From AWTP1-9 sp035703165 (GTDB taxonomy: Bacteria > Bacteroidota > Bacteroidia > Chitinophagales > Chitinophagaceae): a DNA stretch of 31,906 nucleotides. The stretch covers positions 1 to 31,906 of the forward strand of contig DASSYR010000023.1 in the NCBI GenBank assembly GCA_035703165.1, read 5' to 3'. The notes beneath the pieces are model-generated. The model worked only from the letters and a program-made list of their open reading frames with translations, made no database searches and had not been told where the DNA came from. Shown piece after piece: positions 14,043-21,768 of the stretch. The stretch's first letter is position 1; each line of letters begins with the position of its first letter. The translations under genes were made by a program, and so were the position numbers.

Positions 14043-15233
14043 TTGATAGAAAGAAAGAACAAAATTCAAAAAGAAGAAAGGGCTGTGCTGGTTGGATTAA
14101 TTTATAACAATCAAACGGAGGCCCAGTTGCAAGAATATTTAGAAGAATTGGCTTTTTTAGCAGAAACAGCAGGAGCGATAACCTTAAAAAAATTTATACA
14201 AAAACTTGCTCACCCCGATAGTAAAACTTTTGTAGGTAAGGGAAAACTGGAGGAGATTAAAAATTATATAAAAGGGAGAAATATATCTCTGGTAATTTTT
14301 GATGATGAATTAACCGGGTCGCAGATAGCAAATATTGAAAAAGCGCTGGAGGTAAAAACAATTGACCGTTCTGACCTGATTCTCGACATTTTTGCTCATC
14401 GTGCTAAAACAGCCCAGGCAAAAGCCCAGGTGGAACTCGCACAATATCAATACCTCTTACCCAGATTAAAAGGGATGTGGAAACACCTGGAGCGGTTAGG
14501 CGGTGGTATTGGCACAAGAGGCCCGGGTGAAACAGAAATAGAAACAGACCGCCGTATTGTAAAAGATAAAATTTCATTATTACGTAAAAGATTAGCCGAA
14601 ATAGACAAACAGTCTTTTACTCAACGAAAGGAACGTGGAGAATTTATCAGGGTTGCATTGGTTGGATACACTAATGTTGGTAAATCAACCATTATGAACT
14701 TACTAAGCAAGAGTAATGTTTTTGCCGAAAATAAATTGTTTGCCACGCTTGATACCACTACCCGAAAAGTTGTTTTTGAAACCACGCCTTTTTTGCTAAG
14801 CGATACGGTGGGATTTATTAGAAAACTGCCTCATCACCTGGTGGAAAGTTTTAAAAGTACATTGGATGAAGTAAGAGAAAGCGATATTTTGCTGCATGTA
14901 GTGGATATTTCTCATCCCCGGTATGAAGAGCAGATTGCTGTAGTAAATAACACACTCAGGGATTTGAATGCTGCCGAAAAACCGGTTATTACTATTTTCA
15001 ATAAAATGGATCTTTATGAAAAAAATACGTTTGATGAGTGGCTGGACGAAGATGTGAAATACGAAATGCTAAGCGATTTAAAAGAAAGGTGGGAAAGAGA
15101 AACTAACGGGAATTGCGTTTTTATTTCGGCAACGGAGAGAAAAAACATAGATGAATTAAGAGTTGCTATTTTAGCAAAAGTTAAAAAGCTGTATCAAATT
15201 CGCTATCCCTATAAATCAGAATATTTTTATTAA
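14043..15233 (+). CDS. hflX: GTPase HflX
   Basis: The protein has 396 residues, starting at TTG; no better start is near and the promoter element fits it. HflX is a ribosome-associated GTPase that splits stalled 70S ribosomes after stress. The N-terminal HflX domain (about 1-190) includes DSKTFVGKGKLEEIK and the signature LGGGIGTRGPGETEIETD near 150-170. The G domain follows with G1 GYTNVGKST near 206, G3 DTVGF near 260, G4 NKMD near 322 and G5 SATERKN near 360. Its stop codon overlaps the start of the Rieske gene by one base (TAATG), so the two are translationally coupled. Confidence 0.97.
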   Translation: MIERKNKIQKEERAVLVGLIYNNQTEAQLQEYLEELAFLAETAGAITLKKFIQKLAHPDSKTFVGKGKLEEIKNYIKGRNISLVIFDDELTGSQIANIEKALEVKTIDRSDLILDIFAHRAKTAQAKAQVELAQYQYLLPRLKGMWKHLERLGGGIGTRGPGETEIETDRRIVKDKISLLRKRLAEIDKQSFTQRKERGEFIRVALVGYTNVGKSTIMNLLSKSNVFAENKLFATLDTTTRKVVFETTPFLLSDTVGFIRKLPHHLVESFKSTLDEVRESDILLHVVDISHPRYEEQIAVVNNTLRDLNAAEKPVITIFNKMDLYEKNTFDEWLDEDVKYEMLSDLKERWERETNGNCVFISATERKNIDELRVAILAKVKKLYQIRYPYKSEYFY

Positions 15234-15595
15234 TGAGTGAGAAAAAATACAGTTGGTATAAAGTATCAGATAGTGTGAGTGAGATATTATGGGGAGAGAA
15301 TAATCTTGCTGAAATAGAAATAAAAGGCAAAAAAATTTGTATTGGCAAAATGAATGATAAATTATTTGCCTGCACAAACAAATGCCCGCATGCCGGCGGT
15401 CGTTTGGTAAATGGATACGTAGATGCCCAGGGAAATATTGTTTGCCCGGTACACCGGTATCGCTTTAATACTACAACAGGAAGAAATACAAGTGGGGAGG
15501 GATATTATCTTAAAACCTATGTTGTACAAGAGCGGGAAGACGGAGTGTACATTGGCATTGAAGAAGGGAAAAGTTTTTTTGAATGGTTGGGCTGA
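15233..15595 (+). CDS. Small Rieske [2Fe-2S] protein
   Basis: The protein has 120 residues. The Rieske cluster motif is complete: Cys51-Pro-His53, 17 residues, then Cys71-x-x-His74, with the usual PHAGGRL and CPVHRYRF context. There is no signal peptide, membrane anchor or oxygenase domain, so it is a free cytosolic ferredoxin-like Rieske protein. Such proteins pass electrons to oxygenases or reductases (NirD-like). No partner enzyme is nearby. It overlaps hflX by one base, which suggests joint expression, and its transcript probably ends before or within the tRNA-Asn region. Confidence 0.9.
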   Translation: MSEKKYSWYKVSDSVSEILWGENNLAEIEIKGKKICIGKMNDKLFACTNKCPHAGGRLVNGYVDAQGNIVCPVHRYRFNTTTGRNTSGEGYYLKTYVVQEREDGVYIGIEEGKSFFEWLG

Positions 15596-15633
15596 TTTTT
15601 AGATAAATGACTTTTTTGAAAGCGATTTTTTCT

Positions 15634-15641
15634 TATTTTTG
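15634..15641 (+). promoter_or_regulatory. -7 promoter element of tRNA-Asn
   Basis: TATTTTTG matches TAnnTTTG, 10 nt before the tRNA 5' end. TTTG at 15615-15618 is a -33 candidate with short spacing. Confidence 0.5.
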
Positions 15642-15651
15642 CCGCCCAAAT

Positions 15652-15725
15652 TCCTCCCTAGCTCAGTTGGTTAGAGCATCTGACTGTTAATCAGAGGGTC
15701 GCTGGTTCAAGTCCAGCGGGGGGAG
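15652..15725 (+). tRNA. tRNA-Asn (GTT)
   Basis: The acceptor TCCTCCC pairs with GGGGGGA (one G-T wobble). The anticodon stem TCTGA/TCAGA holds loop CTGTTAA with anticodon GTT at 15686-15688. The T arm is GCTGG/CCAGC around TTCAAGT. The discriminator is G, as usual for Asn, and CCA is not encoded. Confidence 0.96.
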
Positions 15726-15738
15726 CAGATAAAAAAGT

Positions 15739-15770
15739 AAAAGGGTTATACTTTGATGGTATAGCCTTTT
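15739..15770. terminator. Bidirectional terminator between tRNA-Asn and the PIN gene
   Basis: AAAAGGGTTATAC pairs with GTATAGCCTTTT with one bulge. A-rich and T-rich flanks on the two sides let it serve tRNA-Asn on the plus strand and the toxin-antitoxin operon on the minus strand, whose stop codon is only 5 bases away. Confidence 0.75.
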
Positions 15771-15774
15771 CTAT

Positions 15775-16365
15775 TTAAGAAAGGGATCTTTTCTCTTTGA
15801 GTAGTAATTTCAACTTTTTGCAAGTTTCTATTAGACCATTTTTTTCTAGTGTTTCTAAGACTTGTTCAGCACTTTGTGGTGGGTTTTTTAAGTTCTTAAC
15901 TTGATTCTGAAATGCCTTTAAAGCCCTCTTCTCGTTTAAGTCAATTAAGTTTGATATAAAATAATCAGGTGTTTGTACTTCAATGTCATGTATTCTGACA
16001 ACATCTTGAGGAAAATCCTTTACATTGGCAGTAACTATTACTTCTGAATTATTCCGAATAGCAGTGGCAAGTACATGTCGATCATCTTTATCTGGAAGTT
16101 TTAAAACTTCAATTAAAGTAAAATAGTTTGTAGTATTTGCATCAGGAAATGCTTCATTCATCGCGGATACAGTTCCTTTCAAACTTTCCTCTCGTATGTC
16201 TGGTCTATTAATCAATAAATTTCTGATCCATTCATTATTGATTTCTTCTGACCAAAAAGGCTTATATAGTTGAGCATCAGCTAACCATAATAAAAGATCT
16301 CGTATTGGAGCTGGATATAAGGCACAAGCATCTAAAGTAGCTTTAAATTTGCCAGAGTAGATCAT
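15775..16365 (-). CDS. PIN-domain ribonuclease, probable toxin
   Basis: The protein has 196 residues. PIN domains are Mg2+-dependent RNases with clustered acidic residues; in VapC-type toxins they cut tRNA or rRNA. Visible candidates are Asp12 (ATLDACAL), Glu40/Glu41 (FWSEEI), Asp92-Asp95 (PDKDDRHVLA) and Asp117 (VTANVKDFP), matching the PIN_3 family order. A helical C-terminal part of about 60 residues (LKAFQNQVKNLKNPPQSAEQ) goes beyond the minimal domain. The ATG overlaps the last base of the upstream HTH gene (TAATG), the usual arrangement of antitoxin before toxin. Its RNA target cannot be inferred. Confidence 0.85.
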   Translation of the reverse strand: MIYSGKFKATLDACALYPAPIRDLLLWLADAQLYKPFWSEEINNEWIRNLLINRPDIREESLKGTVSAMNEAFPDANTTNYFTLIEVLKLPDKDDRHVLATAIRNNSEVIVTANVKDFPQDVVRIHDIEVQTPDYFISNLIDLNEKRALKAFQNQVKNLKNPPQSAEQVLETLEKNGLIETCKKLKLLLKEKRSLS

Positions 16366-16820
16366 TAATATCCAAGATTTAGTTCTTGTGCTTGTTTACT
16401 CAAAAATGCGAGCCTTTCCGACCTTGTTTGTTTTAATTCCTTATCATAGTTGTTTAGGTCTTCAAATAAAATTCGCCTGTGACTACCAATTTTCCTGTAT
16501 GGAATTTTCCCTTCTTCTAATAGCTTTATTAAGTGAGGACGTGAAACTCCTAAAATATCAGCTGCTTGCTGTGTGCTCAATTCAGAATCTGATGGAATTA
16601 AAGTGATAGCCTTTCCATCAGCCATGAATTGCAAGATTTCTTTTAATAAATGTATCGCTCCTTCAGGCAGCTCCGCACTTTTTCTAGTCTCTTTAAAGAC
16701 AATATTTATTTTTTCTCTCCGGCTTGATTTTACGGATTTCCGGGCATGTCTAAATTTTTCATAAACCGCTTTAGCTGTCCTTTGATCTTTAGCGGAGGGT
16801 CTTTCAATTATTGCTTCCAT
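16365..16820 (-). CDS. Excisionase-type HTH protein, probable antitoxin of the PIN gene
   Basis: The protein has 151 residues. The first 75 are basic and helical. Residues 81-125 form an HTH_17 / excisionase-family DNA-binding domain: STQQAADILGVSRPHLIKLL, then the IPYRKIGSHRRILFEDL wing. The rest is a charged helix (YDKELKQTRSERLAFLSKQA), a plausible toxin-binding tail. It is the first gene of a two-gene operon with the PIN protein. Four 9-bp iterations at 16853-16888 lie upstream and may be its operator. Related HTH/PIN_3 pairs are common in Bacteroidota and Cyanobacteria; the pair is accessory in nature. Confidence 0.8.
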   Translation of the reverse strand: MEAIIERPSAKDQRTAKAVYEKFRHARKSVKSSRREKINIVFKETRKSAELPEGAIHLLKEILQFMADGKAITLIPSDSELSTQQAADILGVSRPHLIKLLEEGKIPYRKIGSHRRILFEDLNNYDKELKQTRSERLAFLSKQAQELNLGY

Positions 16821-16852
16821 ATAATTTCTATTATTTTAGCATAAATCTAAAT

Positions 16853-16888
16853 GAAATATTTGAAATAAACGAAATAAACGAAAATTAT
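16853..16888. repeat. Four imperfect 9-bp direct repeats upstream of the HTH/PIN operon
   Basis: The plus strand reads GAAATATTT, GAAATAAAC, GAAATAAAC and GAAAATTAT in uninterrupted 9-bp register. It ends 32 bases from the HTH gene start. Excisionase-type winged helices often bind direct repeats, so it may be the autoregulatory site. The window is AT-rich, which lowers confidence. Confidence 0.5.
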
Positions 16889-17076
16889 TACTTTTTTAAA
16901 ATTGTGCTCCTTGTTTATCAATAAATTATGTCTTGTTAAAAACCACAACTAAGGTTTAAAGAAAGCGAATATTTATTTAGTCTCAGATGATATAAATTGT
17001 TGATAATCAAATTTTATCTCAGATTGAAAGATTTCATAACTGCATTGTTCGTCAAAAAAGGAGTAGATATTTTTTA

Positions 17077-17796
17077 TTACAGTTTCTTCAAAATTGAATA
17101 GGGCAATATTTTTAGTGCACTTCCCAATACCAGCCAACGTTTAGTAATAAAAGCCGCTTTTTTCTTTCTTTTTATGGCCAAAAAGATTTGTTGTGCTGCT
17201 TTTTCAACGGGAGCTACCCAAAAAAGTCCCTCTCCTTTAGCCATATCGGTATTAACAAAACACGGACGAATATCCGTAACGTCAATGGAAATTCCGCATT
17301 TATAAGCATTCAGGCGTAGCCCTTCAAGATAATTTATTTGAAATGCTTTTGTTGCACTATATGATGGGGCCTGTCCATTCCCTCTAATCCCAGCTATGGA
17401 GCAGCTGATGTTTACCAAATGACCATACCCTTGATTTTTAAAATACCTCATTCCCCAATTAGCAAGGGAAGTAAAACCCAGGATGTCGGTTTTAATCACA
17501 TCATCGTCAATCGAAAAATCCAGGGACTTATTCTCTTCACCAATGCCGGCGCTGATAACCAATAAATGTAAACCACCAAGCTCGTTGACTATTTCATTGC
17601 AAATAAACTCAAGAGACGAGACCTCCTGAACATCTATTTGCCTGAATACAATTTTATCAGGATGCAGATTTTGAATTGATTGTAATAATTCAACCCGTCT
17701 GCCCGTAATTCCTGTTTTATAATCATTTTTGGTTAAAATTTCAGCTAACGCTTTACCCATGCCACTACTGGCCCCAATTATTAATGCTTTTTTCAT
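17077..17796 (-). CDS. Short-chain dehydrogenase/reductase (SDR)
   Basis: The protein has 239 residues from the ATG at 17796. An ATG 15 bases upstream is in frame but would overlap the promoter element and add an odd MHLCN prefix before the canonical start. The cofactor motif GASSGMG lies at 8-14. The catalytic Ser is near 131-133 (VNISCSIAG) and YSATK places Tyr146 and Lys150. The TGRRVE segment after the second strand, with arginines, suggests NADP(H) preference. The substrate is unknown. It is a single gene, divergent from the M28 peptidase. Confidence 0.9.
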   Translation of the reverse strand: MKKALIIGASSGMGKALAEILTKNDYKTGITGRRVELLQSIQNLHPDKIVFRQIDVQEVSSLEFICNEIVNELGGLHLLVISAGIGEENKSLDFSIDDDVIKTDILGFTSLANWGMRYFKNQGYGHLVNISCSIAGIRGNGQAPSYSATKAFQINYLEGLRLNAYKCGISIDVTDIRPCFVNTDMAKGEGLFWVAPVEKAAQQIFLAIKRKKKAAFITKRWLVLGSALKILPYSILKKL

Positions 17797-17800
17797 ATTA

Positions 17801-17808
17801 CAAAGATG
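17801..17808 (-). promoter_or_regulatory. -7-like element, 4 nt before the SDR ATG
   Basis: The minus strand reads CATCTTTG, seven of eight positions of TAnnTTTG. The start codon at 17796 would fall at the transcript start, suggesting a leaderless mRNA. Confidence 0.35.
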
Positions 17809-17811
17809 CAA

Positions 17812-18118
17812 TAAGTAATGAATTCGGGCATGGTTGATCTTATCATGTTATAATTAATAAGAGCGTTTGAGCTGTTTTTTTACCAAACGGGAGGCCTTTT
17901 AAAAAGCAATTTTTTTATTCTGTTTATAGTTTTTCTTTATAAAGATTTGAAATGATTTCTATTTGTGAAGTTGATTACACCACAATGAGGAGCTAAATTT
18001 TGAATATTAAAACACCCTGTTAAAATCCTTTTGTGTGTTACATGTAATTACTGGTTTAAACAGTAGGAAACTTATTCAGTTCTTACCTTTGCTATCAAAT
18101 AAAAACACATAAGACAGC
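17812..18118. other. Divergent intergenic region between the SDR and M28 genes
   Basis: No coding frame or RNA gene was seen. The right end holds TACCTTTG (18084-18091), a full -7 element 27 nt before the M28 start. The left end holds the SDR promoter. The middle is AT-rich without strong hairpins. Confidence 0.5.
18084..18091 (+). promoter_or_regulatory. -7 promoter element of the M28 peptidase gene
   Basis: TACCTTTG matches TAnnTTTG and is followed by GC; the ATG is 27 nt downstream. No proper -33 TTTG was found. Confidence 0.5.
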
Positions 18119-19756
18119 ATGAAGTATTTTTTTTTATTTTTCTTTCTAAGTATTTCGTTATTTTCTAATTCCCAGAAATTAAAAAAGACTGACAAAATTT
18201 TAGTCAACTCTTTGCAACAACATGTATTCTTTTTGGCCGATGATAAGCTGGAAGGAAGGAGAACGGGCACCACTGGCGAAAAGCTTGCATACGAATATAT
18301 TGTAAGCCAATTTAAAAATAACGGCTTATTACCAAGAGGTGATAATGGAACGTACATACAAGAGTTTGAAGTAAACGAGGGAAAACAAATTAATTCAACT
18401 ACCCATCTTATTATCAATGGAACTGAATTAAAAACTAATACCGAATATTTTCCTTTTGTGTATTCATCCAATACTTCGTTAGAAGCCGCTGTTACACCAG
18501 CACTTCGGGAAGATAATATGCCTTGGTTCTGGGATTTAAAAGAAATTATAGAAGAAAATAAAGCCAACCCGCATTTTAATCTGGAGGGAGCTATTTACGA
18601 TAAAGCCGCACAATTTTTAAAACACGGAACAACGGCTTTATTTGTTTACAACAGTGATTCTTCTGATGATGGTATTAAGTTTAATGGAAAAGATAAATCT
18701 CAGCCTTTGTCAATTCCGGTTATCTATTTAAAAAATGAAGCAGTTAAAAAAATATTACCCGACGAATCGGCAACTTATGATGTTAAATTAAAGGTATTAA
18801 TAGAGGAAAAAAAACGTAAGGGGCATAATGTAGTTGGCTATCTTGATAATGGCGCCGCTACTACCATTGTGCTGGGGGCGCATTACGACCACCTTGGTTA
18901 TGGAGAAGATAAAAACTCTTTAAATAATACCGGTGTGCAGGCTATACATAATGGAGCAGATGATAATGCCAGCGGTACCGCTGCTTTAATTGAATTATCC
19001 AAACGCATCATTAGTTCAAAGTTTAAAAACAACAACTACCTTTTTATCGCCTTTTCGGGTGAGGAGCTTGGGCTGTATGGGTCTAAATATTACGTTGAAA
19101 ACCCTACCATTGATATCAGCAAAGTGAACTATATGCTTAATATGGATATGGTTGGCCGCTTGAGCGATAGTGCAAAAATTACCGTAGGTGGTTATGGCAC
19201 ATCTCCTTATTGGGGCCAATTGTTTTCTACCCTTTCTGATAAAAACCTGAAGGTTAAATTCGACTCATCAGGTAGTGGCCCAAGCGATCATACTTCTTTT
19301 TATCGTAAAAATATCCCCGTCTTATTTTTCTTTACCGGTACTCATAGCGATTATCATAAACCCAGTGATGATGCTGATAAGATAAATTATATAGGCGAGC
19401 ATTTTGTGGTAAAATATATTTATAAAATAATAGAGGAAGCTAATAATAAAGGAAAACTCGCCTTTGCCAAAACACGGGAACAACAAGTTGTTCGAAGTAG
19501 TTTTAGCGTAAGCTTAGGAATAATGCCCGATTATACATATAGTGGCAGTGGTGTAAGAGTTGATGGCGTAAGTGAGGGGAAACTGGCACAAAAACTGGGG
19601 ATAAAGGCAGGAGATGTTATTGTACAATTAGGCGATATTAAATTTACGGATGTAACTTCCTATATGCAGGCTTTAAGCCGATTTAAAAAGGGGGAAAGCA
19701 CAATAGTAAGATTAAAAAGAGGACAGGAAGAAATAGAATTTGCTGTAACTTTTTAG
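18119..19756 (+). CDS. Exported M28 family metallopeptidase with C-terminal PDZ domain
   Basis: The protein has 545 residues. A signal peptide (FLFFFLSISLFSNSQ) is followed by a protease-associated-like region. The M28 zinc core has all expected ligands: His in GAHYDHLG near 254, Asp in GADDNASG near 282, the catalytic Glu pair in SGEELGLYG near 316, Asp in LNMDMVGR near 343 and His in THSDYHKPSDD near 411. Residues from about 450 form a PDZ domain (GVRVDGVSEGKLAQKLGI, then AGDVIVQLGDIKF). M28 enzymes are aminopeptidases or glutaminyl cyclases; this looks like a periplasmic aminopeptidase for peptide scavenging. The gene is followed 21 bases later by the IPExxxVDY gene. Confidence 0.93.
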   Translation: MKYFFLFFFLSISLFSNSQKLKKTDKILVNSLQQHVFFLADDKLEGRRTGTTGEKLAYEYIVSQFKNNGLLPRGDNGTYIQEFEVNEGKQINSTTHLIINGTELKTNTEYFPFVYSSNTSLEAAVTPALREDNMPWFWDLKEIIEENKANPHFNLEGAIYDKAAQFLKHGTTALFVYNSDSSDDGIKFNGKDKSQPLSIPVIYLKNEAVKKILPDESATYDVKLKVLIEEKKRKGHNVVGYLDNGAATTIVLGAHYDHLGYGEDKNSLNNTGVQAIHNGADDNASGTAALIELSKRIISSKFKNNNYLFIAFSGEELGLYGSKYYVENPTIDISKVNYMLNMDMVGRLSDSAKITVGGYGTSPYWGQLFSTLSDKNLKVKFDSSGSGPSDHTSFYRKNIPVLFFFTGTHSDYHKPSDDADKINYIGEHFVVKYIYKIIEEANNKGKLAFAKTREQQVVRSSFSVSLGIMPDYTYSGSGVRVDGVSEGKLAQKLGIKAGDVIVQLGDIKFTDVTSYMQALSRFKKGESTIVRLKRGQEEIEFAVTF

Positions 19757-19777
19757 CCACTTTAATTATACATTATT

Positions 19778-20224
19778 ATGGCAGGCCCGTTAAAATTAAG
19801 AATTGATAATGACGCTTTGGCGGAAGAATTTTTTGACGGTACCAGGTTAATAGGCATAGTTGCACCTATTAAAGATTATCAGTTGTGCTGGCGGTTAAAT
19901 CAAGTGTTAAGATTTAATTTTCGGAACAATAATGAATTGGAAATACAGCTCAGTAAAAAAAACAGAAAGTATTTTTTTGCCATTTACGAATACAACGAGC
20001 CCGGCAGTTCCATAAAACACTATTTATATAACAATCAGTTTGACGGAGAGTACCTGCTGCCGGAATTAAAACATCTTGATTTTTTATGGCTTATTGCTGG
20101 GGAAGCGGTTGGTGATGCGGCATTAAACTCTTTACAGCAATCCATCCGTACCATAAACGGTGTGCAACTTGTTATGGAGTTAAAAGTAGAAAAAATTAAA
20201 AATAAACAGCACCTGATATTCTGA
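19778..20224 (+). CDS. IPExxxVDY family protein
   Basis: The protein has 148 residues and no signal or membrane segment. The family-defining segment is seen in the variant form LLPELKHLDFLWLI near residues 89-102, where the consensus has I-P-E-x3-V-D-Y. Conserved features around it are FFDGTRLIGIVAPIKDYQLC early on and IRTINGVQLVMELKVEKI at the end. The family is found mainly in Bacteroidota and its function is unknown. It is 21 bases after the M28 gene, probably by chance of gene order. AAAATTCTTT/AAAGAATTTT arms at 20232-20294 are a weak candidate end of transcript. Confidence 0.8.
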   Translation: MAGPLKLRIDNDALAEEFFDGTRLIGIVAPIKDYQLCWRLNQVLRFNFRNNNELEIQLSKKNRKYFFAIYEYNEPGSSIKHYLYNNQFDGEYLLPELKHLDFLWLIAGEAVGDAALNSLQQSIRTINGVQLVMELKVEKIKNKQHLIF

Positions 20225-20557
20225 TAATCAAAAAATTCTTTTACCAAATAGTTAATAGTATAGCCAGGAAATGATGATTCTGTCAAAGAATTTTAAAAGT
20301 GCTGGCATGGCTGAGGTGACTCAATATTTCTTTATAATACAAACAGTGGTTAATAAAGGCACTGTGGATTTCATTGTAAAAAACGCATAAAAACACCCAA
20401 ACCGGATTAACAACCCGGACTCCTAACTTTAGGGGTTATAGCGTATGTGGATTTCTGGTCAGTAAGCCGGCTTTTATTCTTAATTTAAACCTTATCTTGC
20501 GGTTCTATCAAATAACTTTGTTTATTTGTAAAACTAACTTTCAAATTTTTCAATGTT
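20225..20557. other. Intergenic region upstream of dnaN
   Basis: No coding frame was seen. It holds a wide inverted repeat (20232-20241 with 20285-20294), a small CCTAA/TTAGG hairpin near 20424, AAGCCGGCTT near 20465 and the dnaN -7 element at 20513-20520. Confidence 0.5.
20513..20520 (+). promoter_or_regulatory. -7 promoter element of dnaN
   Basis: TAACTTTG matches TAnnTTTG, 37 nt before the ATG. No good -33 element was seen. Confidence 0.5.
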
Positions 20558-21673
20558 ATGAAGTTTATTGTTTCCTCTTCGGCTTTGCTAAAACATTTGC
20601 AGCAAATTAATGGTGTAATAAATGCCAACACGGTTTTGCCCATATTGGAAGATTTTTTATTTGAAATCGAAAAAAATAAACTTACCGTGGTAGCTACCGA
20701 TTTAGAAACCGTGATGAAGATTCACATGGATATTGAAGCGAAAGACAGCGGCAGGGTTTGTATCCCGGCAAAAATTCTCATGGATTCATTAAAAAATATT
20801 GCTGATCAGCCGCTGACTTTTACTATTGATAAAAATTACGCTATAGAAATTACCAGCGATAATGGCAAGTATAAAATAATGGGCGAAAATCCTGATAATT
20901 TTCCTAAAGAACCGGCAACCGATGACACGACTTCCTTTACCATAGCTTCCTCTACCCTGGTTACTGCGATTAATAAATCCCTGATTGCTGTTAGTATTGA
21001 TGATTTGCGTCCCGCAATGACCGGCGTGTATTTTGAGTTGGATAAAAAAGGAATCAGCTTTGTGGCTACCGATGCGCATCGGTTAATTCGTTACCATCGT
21101 ACGGATGTAAGCTGTCCTAAAACAGAGAATTTTATTGTTCCTAAAAAGCCACTTAATCTTTTAAAAAGTGCTTTACCGAATAACAATGATGAGCTGAAAA
21201 TTTCTTATAACAGCAATCATTTGTTTGTAGAGCATGATGGAACCCAATTGGTTTGTAGGTTGATAGATGCACGTTTCCCGGATTATAAAGTTGTAATACC
21301 GGGAGATAATCCATATAAAATGACGATCGGTCGTACTGATTTTCAAACTGCACTGCGCAGGGTTAGTGTATTTAGTAATAAGAGCACCAACCAGGTAGCA
21401 TTAAGCATAAGCGGAAGCGAACTGCAATTAGCTGCCCAAGATGTGGACTTTAGTTTTGAGGGTAATGAACGAATGGCATGTCAATACGATGGAGAGGACA
21501 TGCAGATTGCCTTTAACGCTAAATTCCTGATTGAAATGCTGGGAGCAGCCGAAACGCCTGAAGTGGTGATGGAACTGAGTACCCCAACAAAAGCGGGAAT
21601 TATTAAGCCATCAGAACAGGATAAAGAAGAAGATTTATTAATGTTAGTAATGCCTTTAATGTTAAATAACTAA
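20558..21673 (+). CDS. dnaN: DNA polymerase III beta subunit (sliding clamp)
   Basis: The protein has 371 residues, the usual clamp length. Two subunits form the ring that tethers polymerase and repair proteins to DNA. The three-domain pattern is clear: domain 1 opens with MKFIVSSSALLKHLQQINGV and TVLPILEDFLFE. Domain 2 has the conserved VATDAHRLIRY and VPKKPLNLLKS. Domain 3 ends in LLMLVMPLMLNN, the clamp C-terminus that lines the peptide-binding pocket. It is not next to dnaA or recF here. It is a single gene between its own promoter element and a strong terminator. Confidence 0.98.
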   Translation: MKFIVSSSALLKHLQQINGVINANTVLPILEDFLFEIEKNKLTVVATDLETVMKIHMDIEAKDSGRVCIPAKILMDSLKNIADQPLTFTIDKNYAIEITSDNGKYKIMGENPDNFPKEPATDDTTSFTIASSTLVTAINKSLIAVSIDDLRPAMTGVYFELDKKGISFVATDAHRLIRYHRTDVSCPKTENFIVPKKPLNLLKSALPNNNDELKISYNSNHLFVEHDGTQLVCRLIDARFPDYKVVIPGDNPYKMTIGRTDFQTALRRVSVFSNKSTNQVALSISGSELQLAAQDVDFSFEGNERMACQYDGEDMQIAFNAKFLIEMLGAAETPEVVMELSTPTKAGIIKPSEQDKEEDLLMLVMPLMLNN

Positions 21674-21692
21674 TCTTTGAACCATATAGAGG

Positions 21693-21727
21693 AAACGGCC
21701 CGGCTCTATTGCCAGGCCGTTTTTGTT
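21693..21727 (+). terminator. Intrinsic terminator of dnaN
   Basis: AAACGGCC-C-GGC pairs with GCC-A-GGCCGTTT (11 bp with one mismatch) around a 6-nt loop and runs into T5. The T-run and following TTTG also form the -33 region of the next gene. Confidence 0.9.
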
Positions 21728-21750
21728 TCAAAAGCAAAATGATATATTTG
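21722..21750 (+). promoter_or_regulatory. Promoter of the lipoprotein gene
   Basis: TTTG (21722-21725), 17 bases, then TATATTTG (21743-21750). The -33 element overlaps the end of the dnaN terminator. The ATG is 18 nt downstream. Confidence 0.6.
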
Positions 21751-21768
21751 ATAAATTAAAATCAGCAC

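Noticed and set aside
15726..17076. Integrated island with att sites at tRNA-Asn
   Set aside because: No integrase and no direct repeat of the tRNA 3' end were found.
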